A DNA stretch of 64,000 nucleotides, taken from NCBI GenBank assembly GCA_016703525.1, contig JADJBW010000004.1:1-64000 (forward strand), given 5' to 3'. Of the stretch, positions 1 to 9,194 are shown piece after piece. Position numbers and translations under genes: made by a program. This stretch comes from Actinomycetota bacterium (GTDB lineage: Bacteria; Actinomycetota; Acidimicrobiia; Acidimicrobiales; Microtrichaceae). Under the pieces are notes generated by a model, which was not told the origin of the DNA, did no database searches, and saw only the letters and a list, made by a program, of their open reading frames with translations. The first letter of the stretch is position 1. The number at the start of each line of letters is the position of its first letter.

Positions 1-1
1 G

Positions 2-463
2 CTCCTCGGTCACGTCTCGGCCGAGATGAGTCTGCCGCTTCCGCCACCTCTTCACGGCTGGCACCGTCACGCCGAGTTCGAGCGCGCCCTCGACCTGGCC
101 AAGACCCGCATCGGCACCATGGCCACCCCGACGCCCGCTCCCAACGGCCGGCCCCTCATCCCGGTCGCCACCACAAGCCCCGACCGCGACGACTGGCGTG
201 ACGCCCCGGCGATCAAGTCACGCATGGCTGGCGGTCACTGCCTACGCGCTCCAGCGCAAGGTGCCTGCCCCTACGCCAACATCTGTGAACACTGCCCCAG
301 CTTCCGGACCGACACCGCGTCGATCGCTGTGCTCTCCGCCCAACGCGTCGACAACGAGGCCCTCGCCGCCGACGCCCAAGCACGAGGCTGGATCGACGAA
401 GCCGACCGCCACCGCAGCCTTCTCGCCCGCCTTGACTCGCTCATCGAAGCGAGCGCTGGATGA
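2..463 (+). pseudogene. 3' end of a Tn554-type tyrosine recombinase, broken
   Basis: The reading frame is already open at the window edge and starts LLGHVSAEM, the segment just before the catalytic tyrosine in Tn554-type transposon recombinases. The C-terminal part carries the CPYANICEHCP cysteine cluster and a helical tail typical of these proteins. Between them, at about positions 33-85, the expected RYGRLF-type stretch is out of frame; read in the next frame it gives RFRHLF, so the catalytic Tyr seems lost or mutated. In the family such enzymes insert transposons by site-specific recombination, usually as two or three co-encoded recombinases followed by a DUF6262 gene, which is the order seen here. 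The 5' part lies outside the window. Probably inactive. Confidence 0.7.
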
Positions 464-1010
464 CCGACAACCTCGATCTCGTCGAAGCCGCCTGCGCCGA
501 ATTGGCCGACCAAGGCGAACGGATCACCTTCACCGTCGTCGCGGAACTCACCGGCATCAGCCGCACCACCCTCTACCGGAACCCACAGCTGCGGGTCATC
601 GTCGAAGAGCACCGCAACCACGTCCACGATCGACGCACCCTCATTGTAGGGCGTCAAGCGAGATGGCCATGGCGGCGACACGATCGGCGAGGATGCCCAT
701 TGCCTTCCTGGGTGCCGGGGTTCGATGGAGCGAGGCTGGGGCAAGGTGGAGCCCGCAGCGTAGCGAGACGAACGACTGTTGCGGCGGTCGAGCACCGTCA
801 GAGGATTGCTCCTCGAAGGCCGTCGATTTCATCCTCACGTTGGGCGTCGTCTCGTCGCCAAATAGCGTGTCGGCCAACACCCTCACCGGCCTCAGCGCCG
901 AGATCGGCCACCTCCGAACCGCGCTCGAAGCCGTCGCCGACCGAGTCCGACAACACGAAGAACGACTCCGCCACATCGAAGCCCGCCAGCCTCGCCGCAA
1001 GGCCAACTGA
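460..1010 (+). pseudogene. DUF6262 (TnpC-like) gene split by a 234-bp insertion
   Basis: The ATG overlaps the stop of the upstream recombinase (ATGA). The first half has a short helix-turn-helix-like part (TVVAELTGISRTTLYRNPQL), and the C-terminal half (SAEIGHLRTALEAVADRVRQ) is a basic coiled coil ending at 1010. The halves are in different frames and are separated by foreign DNA flanked by two copies of CACCCTCA. Removing 242 bp (insert plus one repeat) rejoins the frame exactly into a protein of about 102 residues, the normal size and layout of DUF6262 proteins that accompany Tn554-type recombinases. As it stands the gene is interrupted. Confidence 0.75.
644..877. mobile_element. 234-bp insertion with 8-bp target duplication (small non-autonomous element)
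   Basis: Bounded by the direct repeats CACCCTCA at 636-643 and 878-885. Precise removal restores the DUF6262 reading frame, which is strong evidence that this is a real insertion. No long terminal inverted repeat is evident. The left end (GGGCGTCAAGCGAG, from 649) resembles, inverted, the CTCTTGACGC end of the IS256-type element near 26,950, and an 8-bp duplication is normal for that family. It carries no credible gene. Confidence 0.6.
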
Positions 1011-1065
1011 CCCACGCGCTCCTCGAGCCCTACTTCAGTCCGGGCCCACATTGGCCGGATAATCG

Positions 1066-1245
1066 TACGACAATGCGATGGCCGAAGCGGTGAACGCGCT
1101 CTACAAGACCGAGTTGCACCGAAACCCCGCCGTCCTCGCGGCGAACGGAGGGCACTGGCGAGGCCTCGATGACCTCGAGATCGCGACCTGCCGGTGGGTG
1201 TCGTAGTTCAACGACGAGCGCCTCCACGGCGAGCTCGGCCTCGTC
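1066..1245 (+). pseudogene. IS3-family transposase OrfB, C-terminal fragment
   Basis: Translation from 1066 gives YDNAMAEAVNALYKTEL followed by GGHWRGLDDLEIATCRWV, then a stop at 1204-1206, after which FNDERLHGELG continues in the same frame. This is the conserved end of the IS3-family DDE integrase core (YDNA-AES-N--K-E, W---D-E-A---W---FN--R-H). Only the last ~60 residues survive, with an internal stop codon. It is a dead remnant. Confidence 0.8.
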
Positions 1246-1257
1246 GCACACCGGGCC

Positions 1258-2165
1258 GCGGAGTTGTTCCCCGGCCAAGCGAAGACTGATCAACGTGACG
1301 CTCAGGTGTTGTGCGACGTCGCTCGGGCGTTCAGCGAACAGCTCCGATGGGTGGACCCCGCCGACAACCAGCTCGTTGCAGAGCTCGCCGTCTTGGGCGG
1401 CTACGACCAAGATCTCCGCGCCGACATCAACCGCCTGGTCAACCGGATGCGCGACGCGTTGAGTTCGATCCACCCGCCACTTGAGGCGGTGATCGGCCCG
1501 AAACTCGCCGCCAAGGCTGGCCTCCGAGCGTTGCTCTCGCGAATCCGACACCGGACACGATCCGCGGCGGGCCGGGTCCGTGTCGAAGAACTTCTCGGCA
1601 ACACCACCAGGCCCGAACGGCCGCGTCGCTGACTACAGCGATCTTCGATGCGCTCGACCAGCAGACCCTTGTCTTGGCCGGGACCGCCGCGTACGGGCGG
1701 GTGATCGCGGAGCAGGCCGACACGCTGGCCCCGTCTCTACGCGCAACGTCACCAACTCGAAGGCGAGATCGCCGAGGTGTTCCGACGCCACCCTTTCGCC
1801 CAGATCTTGCTTTCGATGACCGGGATCGGAGTCAAGATCGGCACAGCGATCCTGGTTGAAATCGGCGACATCTCGAACTTGAGACCGGCCGGACTCTCGC
1901 CTCTTACGCTGGCCTCGCGCCCGTCACGAAACAGTCCGGTTCGAGCCTCAAATCCGAGACCAGATCGCGCTGCGGGAACCGGCGACTCAAGGCCGCACTG
2001 TTCCTCGCCGCGTTCTGCTCGATCCGCGCCGACGGCGAAGGCGCCGTCTACTACGCGAAGAAGCGAGCCGATGGGAAACACCACAACGCGGCCATGATCT
2101 GTCTCACGAACCGCAAGACCCGCGCCCTGTTCCACATGCTCACCAACGAGCAGCCCCCTCTCACT
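1258..2165 (+). pseudogene. IS110-family transposase, decayed and 5'-truncated
   Basis: The piece at 1258-1530 encodes LFPGQAKTDQRDAQVLCDVA, the conserved K-D--DA block of the IS110 DEDD (RuvC-like) domain. The piece from 1777 encodes HPFAQILLSMTGIGVKIGTA, the start of the Tnp_Tra2 domain, and reading across frames continues to SGSSLKSETRSRCGNRRLKAA and the usual end near 2165. Several frameshifts separate the pieces and the first ~60 residues, with the first catalytic Asp, are missing. It differs from the intact IS110 copy at 27.2 kb. It is not functional. The following 150 bp to the hairpin at 2317 show nothing recognisable. Confidence 0.8.
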
Positions 2166-2316
2166 CCCGCCGAGCGGAAGCCAGCGGTGACTGTCGCATC
2201 TCCCCCAGCCCGCTTGACAAACTCATAGGAACACCCCCAGCGCTTCCCGTTCGGCTTCCACGCCAACTGGTTCCCGCCTCACGCTGAACGCTCAGCCTCG
2301 ATCCGCGGGGCTCGGT

Positions 2317-2352
2317 GCTGCGAGGAAGGGAGCAGACGCCCTTCCTCGCAGC
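2317..2352 (-). terminator. Perfect 14-bp hairpin ending the secretion operon
   Basis: Arms GCTGCGAGGAAGGG (2317-2330) and CCCTTCCTCGCAGC (2339-2352) are perfectly complementary with an 8-nt loop, starting 8 bp beyond the last stop codon of the minus-strand cluster. No U-tract follows, as is common for actinobacterial terminators. Confidence 0.75.
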
Positions 2353-2360
2353 AGAACGCG

Positions 2361-2968
2361 TCAATTGACGACGTCCGCCAGGGACCGGGGTGGGCCGAGG
2401 TAGGGCACATACACCGACGACACGGCCGCCCAGTAGGCTCCATACCCCCCGAGGCTGAGCTCGATCGGCTCGTCCGGGGCGCCGACCTGCGCCCACCACA
2501 CATCACCCGCGCTGTCGACCACGACGACGATGCCGTGCCGTCCGCTGGCATCCTCGGTCGCGAGCACCGCAACGCGTGCACCGCCCAAGGATCCTGCCGC
2601 GGCGGCCTCGACGACCGCTTCGGGACTGGACCAAGATCGGGCATCTGCGGGCAGCCGTCGCCGACCGCCACGTCGTCCACCGCCGCTGCGAGAAGATCGT
2701 GGAGAACGACCGCCCCCAGCTCTGGGTCGTGAAGGCCACCGGCAGTCGCGGACGCCTCGTCCCTCCGGTAGCCGTGAGTGACGATCCCGCCGGGCCCGGC
2801 CCACACGTCGATCGCCCGCACCGATGCCGACTCGGCGAGTACCACACGACCCCGAGTCGACGCACCAGCAACCACGGCGCGGACCCGTCCGACGAGGGTC
2901 CCGTCGGGATCACCTGCTAGCAGTTCGGTTCGCGGAGTCAGGAATGCTTCGGGGCCTCGTTGGGTCAT
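2361..2968 (-). CDS. Unrecognised protein at the end of the type VII cluster (one frameshift)
   Basis: Starts MTQRGPEAFLTPRTELLAGD at the ATG that overlaps the TGA of the previous gene (ATGA), with GGAGG just upstream. The frame breaks near 2635 and resumes as SPEAVVEAAAAGSLGGARVA, ending ...RSLADVVN. The joined product is about 200 residues, without signal peptide or membrane segment, with strand-rich blocks such as GIVVVVDSAGDVWWAQVG. The position after WXG genes and the mixed alpha/beta look recall ESX chaperones of the EspG type, but I do not see a diagnostic motif. It could equally be an immunity protein for the gene two upstream. Function unknown. Confidence 0.6.
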
Positions 2969-3258
2969 GATCCCTCCTTCCACGGGTCGCCGACTCGGAG
3001 CGACTCGACCGCTAGGTCGAGGTCGCGGGGGGGAACTCCGACCCCGGGGTCGATCACGCCCACCACCGGTCGCACCTCGACGACGATGTTGGGGAGGAAC
3101 GGGGCTTCGGCGTGTTCAGGTCGCAGCACAACGATCGCTCGTCGCTGCGGCGGATCGTCGGGAATCGCCCACCGCGTTGCGTCGAGGGCAACCCGCCCGG
3201 TGAAGCCGTCGCCGGCGATCACGGTGAAGAGTTCGAGAGTTCGTTCGTTCGTCATCAT
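2965..3258 (-). CDS. Small 97-residue accessory protein, unrecognised
   Basis: Begins at an ATG overlapping the stop of the WXG-headed gene and ends with an ATGA overlap to the next gene, so translation of all three is probably coupled. The product is a soluble, strand-rich 97-residue protein with the block APFLPNIVVEVRPVVG, which resembles the core strand of small PsbP/Mog1-like folds, including LpqN-type proteins. That likeness is weak. No signal peptide. Being locked between two T7-linked genes, a chaperone or immunity role is plausible but not shown. Confidence 0.6.
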   Translation of the reverse strand: MMTNERTLELFTVIAGDGFTGRVALDATRWAIPDDPPQRRAIVVLRPEHAEAPFLPNIVVEVRPVVGVIDPGVGVPPRDLDLAVESLRVGDPWKEGS

Positions 3259-4256
3259 CCATTCCAGAAGTCGAGTTTGTCGCCGACCCAGCCTCCGACG
3301 TCCTTGGCTCCGTCGTAGAGGTCCTCGGCGCCGTCCTTGATCGCTCCCCCGAGATCCTTGACCCCTTCGTACAGCTCCTCGGCAGCCTCACCCACGAATC
3401 CAGCGACGGCCTTGGCGTCCTTGTAGGCGTCGAGCACGAGGTCCGCTGCCCCATCACTGAGACCGAGCTCGCCGTCGGCGAACTCGTAGGCCTTGCCGAT
3501 CATCACTCCTCCGCCCCATCCGACGAATCCGCCGACGGGACCGCCGATCGCGGTGCCGATCGCCTTGCCCAGCCACTCGGCGCCCTTGTCCGCCCCGAGG
3601 ATCACACCGGCGTACGCGAGACCGTGCACCAGCGCTTCGTCGAACGGCGAGCCGTTCGACAACATCGTCGCGGTGTCCTGCATGAAGGAGACCAGGAAGC
3701 CCGCAACATCGAGGCCGACGCCGATGGTGTCGAGCGACTGGAAGATCTTGATCAGGTCCGAGTTCTGGGCAACCAGGTTGCCCAGCATCTTGAGGGCGTC
3801 GGGGTTGAAAAGTCGAAGCGCCTTGACGATGCCGTCCCACGCCTTGCCGACGAACCCGAGGTCATTGAGCAGATCCTCGATCGGCGCTATCGCATTCTGG
3901 AAGGCGTCGTCGCTGCTCCCGCCGCCACCGCCGACCGGTTGATCGACCGGGCAGTAGTCGCCGGTGCCGGAGCTGCCCTCAAGCGTGTCGCTGGCCGAGC
4001 GCTGCTTGGCGGCATTGTCGATCGCCAGCTGACCGAAGGTGGCGAGATCGGACTTGATCTTGCGCAGATTGGGAGCGTGGCTCGATTTCCATTTCGACTT
4101 GAACGCGTCGGCGTTACCGCCGCTCCACGACGTGCTCTTGAGCCGCTTGTCGAGGAGTGCGATCACCTTCTCGAGCTCCGCGCCGGCGTCGTCCCGAAGG
4201 TAGGCGCCGAGGCGCTCGACCTCCGCAATGTCCATTCCGTGGGTGATGTTTGTCAT
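3255..4256 (-). CDS. WXG100-headed protein with C-terminal glycine-zipper region; candidate T7 effector
   Basis: The N-terminal ~95 residues form a WXG100-type helical hairpin: ITHGMDIAEVERLGAYLRDD, then the WSG turn in STSWSGGNADAFKSKWKSSH. A Gly-rich linker follows, then helical segments, then a glycine zipper (AIGTAIGGPVGGFVGWGGG) and repeated amphipathic stretches (EELYEGVKDLGGAIKDG, EDLYDGAKDVGGWVGD). The layout, WXG head plus membrane-active tail, fits a type VII secreted membrane-acting protein such as the TspA kind; that is inference. ATG at 4256 is preferred over a TTG one codon upstream. Coupled by overlap to two small genes that could be chaperone or immunity. In frame throughout, 333 residues. 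Confidence 0.75.
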   Translation of the reverse strand: MTNITHGMDIAEVERLGAYLRDDAGAELEKVIALLDKRLKSTSWSGGNADAFKSKWKSSHAPNLRKIKSDLATFGQLAIDNAAKQRSASDTLEGSSGTGDYCPVDQPVGGGGGSSDDAFQNAIAPIEDLLNDLGFVGKAWDGIVKALRLFNPDALKMLGNLVAQNSDLIKIFQSLDTIGVGLDVAGFLVSFMQDTATMLSNGSPFDEALVHGLAYAGVILGADKGAEWLGKAIGTAIGGPVGGFVGWGGGVMIGKAYEFADGELGLSDGAADLVLDAYKDAKAVAGFVGEAAEELYEGVKDLGGAIKDGAEDLYDGAKDVGGWVGDKLDFWNG

Positions 4257-4290
4257 CAATCATCGTCTCCGGGCGAGGTGGTCGTGCCCC

Positions 4291-4324
4291 GGCGGTGGGT
4301 GGGTCCGAGGACTCGCCCACCGCC
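4291..4324 (-). terminator. Intercistronic hairpin between the two WXG genes
   Basis: Arms GGCGGTGGG (4291-4299) and CCCACCGCC (4316-4324) are perfectly complementary and flank a 16-nt loop in the 84-bp gap after the small WXG100 gene. It may act as partial terminator or as a 3' stabiliser that raises the level of the WXG100 mRNA over the downstream genes. Confidence 0.5.
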
Positions 4325-4340
4325 CGGCCACACATGACGG

Positions 4341-4623
4341 CTAGAGCGAGCGGCGCGTGTCCTCCTGCTTGACGACGTTCTTCTTGGCCTGGTCCGCCGC
4401 AGCACGGAGGTCCTGACGATGCGGTCGAGGGTCTTGCGGTGCTCGGCCCAGACCTTGTCCTTGAAGTCGCATGGCGTCCTTGCCCTTCCAGTCGTTGCCG
4501 GCGACCTTGTCGATCTTGGCGTTCAGCTTGCCCTTGATGTCCTCGATGGCCTGGGCATGCGTGCGGAGCTCGCGTTTCCAGGCCCTTGACCTCTTCGACA
4601 TTCATACCGTGTGTGATCGACAT
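4341..4623 (-). CDS. WXG100-family secreted protein (EsxA-like), with frameshifts
   Basis: Starts MSITHGMNVEEVKGL with a GAGGGAG ribosome site. After a frameshift near 4578 it continues RTHAQAIEDIKGKLNAKIDK and NDWKGKDA, which contains the W-x-G turn, and after a second shift near 4470 ends AADQAKKNVVKQEDTRRSL. Joined it is about 94 residues with two helices, the standard WXG100 size. The first residues (ITHGM--EEV) match the start of the neighbouring 333-residue protein, so the two are probably paralogous partners. Secreted as a dimer through the EssC motor encoded just upstream (family knowledge). The frameshifts are probably sequence errors. Confidence 0.8.
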
Positions 4624-4639
4624 GATGGATTCTCCCTCT

Positions 4640-4654
4640 GGGCCGCTTCGGCCC
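4640..4654 (-). promoter_or_regulatory. Short leader hairpin upstream of the WXG100 gene
   Basis: GGGCCG-3 nt-CGGCCC (6-bp perfect stem) lies in the 93-bp leader between the secretion motor stop and the WXG100 start, just ahead of the ribosome site. The leader is unusually A-rich on the coding strand. A role in mRNA processing or separate expression of the abundant WXG protein is possible. Confidence 0.35.
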
Positions 4655-4716
4655 GTTGTTTGTATGTGTCTTCATTGTGTGGTGCCCGCTTCGAAACCGG
4701 AATGGGGACCACTTCC

Positions 4717-7700
4717 CTATGGGATCTCTGTCGGTGTCGCCACCTGGATGAGGGAGACTCCGGCGTCAGCCCACAAGAACGCCCGCCCGGGCGGAAACCT
4801 GGCACGATCGATGCGCCCGACGGCCAGGCCGGTGATCTGTTCGAGCTCGTCGGCGTCAGGTTGCAGCACGATGGCCTGGCGCGAAGCCAAGGCCAAGCGC
4901 GGTACGCCGTAGTTGAACTTGTCGATGGCGCCGTCCACGAGCACGCACACGCCCGCCTCCCGCGCCATTTTGAACAGGCGGCCCAGCTCGTCCTCGGCGT
5001 CGTCTCCGAGCAGCTCGTCGAGCGCTTCGACGACGACCAGGCCGCCGGTGAACCTTCCCTGCTCGATGTCGGTGCCGACCGTCGCTGCCGCCTGTGCCAC
5101 CGCTTCCTCGCCGAACGCTCGCATGCTCCAGGTCATGCTGGTGGCCGCCAGCGAGTGAGCGACCCCCAGATACGCCGACGGCCCGTGCGGCCGTGCAGTC
5201 CGGACAGCGGCGGCCATAGTCCACAGACAGGTGCTCCGCCCACTTCCCGGAGGGCCGCACAGCACCCAGAGCCCCGACGGCCGCATCCCGACGGCTCCAG
5301 GGTGTCACCGAGATCCCGATCGGCACCAGCCCCTCGGCAACGGCCCCATACGAGGCCAGCTCGGAGAGGCTGATCCGGGTCTCCAGTCGTTGGATGGGTC
5401 GAGCCTTGAACCGACCCTCCCAGCTAGCGGCCCCGGCGAACGCGGCAATCGCCTCAGCCTGCAAGGCCATCGAGGCGCGGTCGATCTCCTCCGCGTCGGC
5501 GGCATCCGGCGCGGCGACCGCACCACCGGTGTCGGGCCTCACCATTGCGGCGACCTGCACCTCGTCACCGCGCCACACGGCGCGACCGGGCGGGGTGTAC
5601 TCGTCGAAGGCATCAATGCTCATGCCCAGCGCTGAGTAGTCCGCTTCGGAGCCCAATCGGAAGCCGAGCCGGGCGTGGAACGAGCTGAGGAGAGAGCGGT
5701 CCGACCGAGTTCACGCGATCCGCAGTGGCAACCAGGTGCACACCAACAGCCCGGCCGTTGGCGGCGACCCAGGCGAGGCGGTCCCAGACTTCGTACCGCC
5801 CGGGAGCGTCGTACTCGGATGCGAAGTTGCCGAGTCCGTCAATGAGGACCAGCACGCGCGGTTCGTCGGGCTCGTTCGCCCGCTCCCGATAGTGCACGAT
5901 GGTGTCTGCCTCGCATCGGGCGAAGTCGGCGGCGCGCCGATCGACGAGCTCTCGCAGTTCCTTCACCAGGCGCCGGATCCGCTCGTCGTCGGCTGCGTCG
6001 ATGACGGATCCGACGTTCGGGAGCTGTTCGAGGACCTCGAGCCCGCGACCAGCGAAGTCGAGCGCGTAGACCATGCTCGGCCCGCCCTTGTCGGAGAACC
6101 CCGACGCGACGGCAATCGTGCGCAACAGGGTCGTCTTGCCGGTACCGGAAGCACCGAAGGCGATGAGGTTGCCGTCGCGGTCGGGCTCGAACACCACCTC
6201 GTGCTGGGCCTGTGCCTCCGGATCGTCGCGCATGCCGAACACGAGCTTCGTGTCGAGCCGCTGGCTCGCCAGCTCGATCAGCGAGTAGTGCGACCGCAAC
6301 TCGTCGAGCCACGGACGACGGGGCGGGACCATCGGGAGCGACTCGAACGCGGCGCCGACCGTCCGAACCAGACGGTTGAGGTCGCGAGCGTCGTCGGACA
6401 GCTGCGGGCGAGGCCCGTCGTGTTCCGGCGACTGCGGTGGCCCCCATGCTGACCGGGAGCGAAGGGAAGGTCGGCGACCTCGATCCGGGCGGCGGCGCAT
6501 CGCCCGTCGTCCACCCGCCGACGTAGGCGGTCTGGAACAGCTGCGTACGGCCAGGACCCATTCGGACCATCGCCCGGCCCGGCGTCGACGGGTCGAACAT
6601 CGCTGCAGCGCGGCTGCCGACCACGTCGTCGGAATCCTCGGGGTCAGCCATCCGCAACGCGATGCGGAGGTTGGTGTTCGCCCGAGGTTGTCCTTGATGA
6701 CCCCCGACGGTCGCTGCGTCGCGAGGATCAGGTGGAGGCCGAGCGAGCGGCCCTAGGCGACGTCGATCATGCCGTCGACGAATTCGGGGATCTCATCGAC
6801 GAGCGCCGCGAACTCGTCGACGACGATCACGAGGCTGGGGGAGCACGGGCGCCCCGTCACCTTCCTTCTTTTCGAGGTCGAGCAGGTCCTTGGCCCGCCA
6901 TTCCGAGAGGATGTTCGCGCCGATGCAGTTCGGCGCGCAAGGAGACGAGGGCGCGCCGCACCAGGCGCGGCGTGAGGTCGGTCACCATGCCGACGCTGTG
7001 CGGGAGCTCCGAGCACGGCCCGAACGCGGAGCCACCCTTGTAGTCGACGAGCAGGAAGTTGACCCGCTCAGGGCTCATCGCCGTGGCCAGGCCCATCAAC
7101 CACGTCTGCAGGAACTCGCTCTTGCCCGACCCGGTCGTGCCGCCGACCAACGCGTGGGGCCCCTGGTTGCGGAGGTCGAGCGACATCACGCCCGCAGCGC
7201 CGGCGCCGACGTACGCCCGCAGCGTCCGCTCACGGCGAGGTCCGGGCGGCGTGTCGAATGAGATCGACGCCGACTGCCGCCAACGCTCGACGACGGCGGA
7301 AGGGTCATCGGCGAGCTCACCACCCTGGTCTGCCAGGAACGAGACCGCGCTCGGGACATCGGACGATTCCGCGGGAGGGCGCCGCTGTCGACCAGCGGGC
7401 TCAACGCCCGACCGAGCGCCAACGCCGTCCCGGCCCAACGGTTCGAGCCGGACCGGCAGCGAGTTGTCCGTCGATGACGAGCCGCCGGGTGCGGCCGACG
7501 CGAAGCCTGCGCTTCGAATCGTCGTCGGTCGCGACGAATCGAGGTCGATGGGCGGCGGCACACGGCCGGCAGCCGCTGGAGGGACGAGTCCGACCCACAG
7601 GGTGTTGAATGCCGAGGGCGGACCCTGCTCGGCGATGCTGACGAGGCGGCCCGTTCTGACGGGCGTCCGCGACGACCACAGGACGATCCGCACGCCGATG

Positions 7701-9194
7701 GCCGGAGGCCGCCCGGCGTTGGCCACTCGCCGGCGTCGGCATGACGCTTCGATGGCCGCGACCAACCGCGTCGCCGCCGGACCACTCGAGGCCAGGTGAT
7801 CGCCGGCGAGCGGCGAGAACTCCGAGCTCGTGTGCGGGAGCCACTTGAGCCACTCCCATTCGCGCACGGCGGTGGCGGTCGACACCACTGCCAACACCAC
7901 CTCCGCCGGCGAGTGCAGGCACGGCCGAGCTGAGCGACCAGCCCCCGAGCGACATCGAAGCGGACTTCGGTCCGGCCACCCACACCCAGCGCCCCGGCTT
8001 CGGGGAACGAGCCCACGACCGGGACGCCATCCACGTCGGCGAATCTCCGCACGATCTCGGCGATCTCCTGCTGGAGCTCCACCTCGCCCCGTCCGTCCTC
8101 CTGATGATCGACGGAGTGGCGACTCGGGAGCCGGCCCACACCGAGGCGGAGCTCAAGGAACGAGTGCCGGTCGGCGCGACGTGTCCACAGGAGCGGCCGC
8201 CGATGATGAGCTCCGGTCACGACTTCGACCGTCGAAGGGTGCTCGTGCAGCCGACCGCTCTGCTCGGCCTCGATCGCTCGCTGCAGGCGGACGACGAGGT
8301 CGGCACAGCTGTCGTGGAAACGCCGCACGGCCTCGGCGTCCGCCTTTTTCGCGCCCCGCTTCTGCTCGAAGAACATGCCGACGCCCAGCAACGGCAGGAA
8401 GGCCAGGTACACCACCGAGCTGATATCGCGGGTGACGGCGAACAAGCCGGCACCCATTGCCACCGGCAGGATCACCGAGATCCACGGGAACTGTTGGCGC
8501 TGGGGAGGCTCCGGAACGGCAGGGGCCTTGAAGACACGGCCGGGGTAGATGGGGTCGAGCCGCGGCGACCGATTGAACGCGTCGCCGCTGGCTGAGCCGC
8601 CGGTGCCGTGCGCCACGACCAACAGCTCGGTGCGACCGATCGTGACGACGTCCGAGGGTCCAACGATGACCGGTCGACCAGTTCGCCGGCCACGAGCACG
8701 CCGTTGGTCGAGAAGCTGTCGGCGACCTCGACCTGCTCGGCGACGTCGATGCGTGCATGATGCTTCGACACCATGCCGTCGGACAGGACCACCGTGCAGT
8801 CAGGGGCCCGGCCGACCGTTGCGACGCCCCGCTGGAGGTGGATCTCCTTGCCTGCGTCGGGCCCGTTCAGGATCCGTACCGTCGCCGCCCGGTCGCTCTG
8901 GTTCGGCCGGTACACGTCGGCGGGTGCGACCGCCACGAAGTCACCCGACCGTATTGCGGCCGTGGCCACCTCCTCGTCGGGACGGAGCACCATCTGCTCG
9001 TGACCGCGGTACACCACCAAGGTCTGCGTTCCGTCGTGGCGCGTCGGCGCCGGACCGACCGGTGATCCCGCGACGCGGGCGTCGGTACGCTCCGCGAGCC
9101 GAGCAGCGATCGCGGAGATCGTCGCCTGTGGCTCCGTGTCGACCACCACATCCCGGTGCTCAGTCCGCCCGACAGCGGTCAACTTGAACTTCAC
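4717..9194 (-). CDS. EssC/EccC-type FtsK/SpoIIIE secretion ATPase with N-terminal FHA domain (frameshifted)
   Basis: The motor of type VII secretion. GTG at 9194 overlaps the previous TGA (GTGA). Order: ubiquitin/FHA-like segment (residues ~1-90), FHA domain (NGPDAGKEIHLQRGVATVGR, then SKHHA and STNG), two membrane helices (~residues 215-260), then three FtsK ATPase modules. Module 1 has Walker A GGTTGSGKSE (near 7110-7145) and Walker B LVIVVDEF. Module 2 has GASGTGKTT (near 6125-6160) and VLVLIDG. Module 3 has GPPGSGRS (near 5230-5260), with Arg in place of the catalytic Lys. Total about 1,490 codons, close to Staphylococcus EssC and unlike mycobacterial EccC, which lacks FHA. At least six frameshifts split it, probably errors. 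No EccB, EccD, EccE or MycP gene is present. Confidence 0.9.

Noticed and set aside
4640..4680. Plus-strand intrinsic terminator (GGGCCGCTTCGGCCC followed by GTTGTTTGTATGTG)
   Set aside because: No plus-strand gene ends before it; more likely a leader structure of the minus-strand WXG100 gene.
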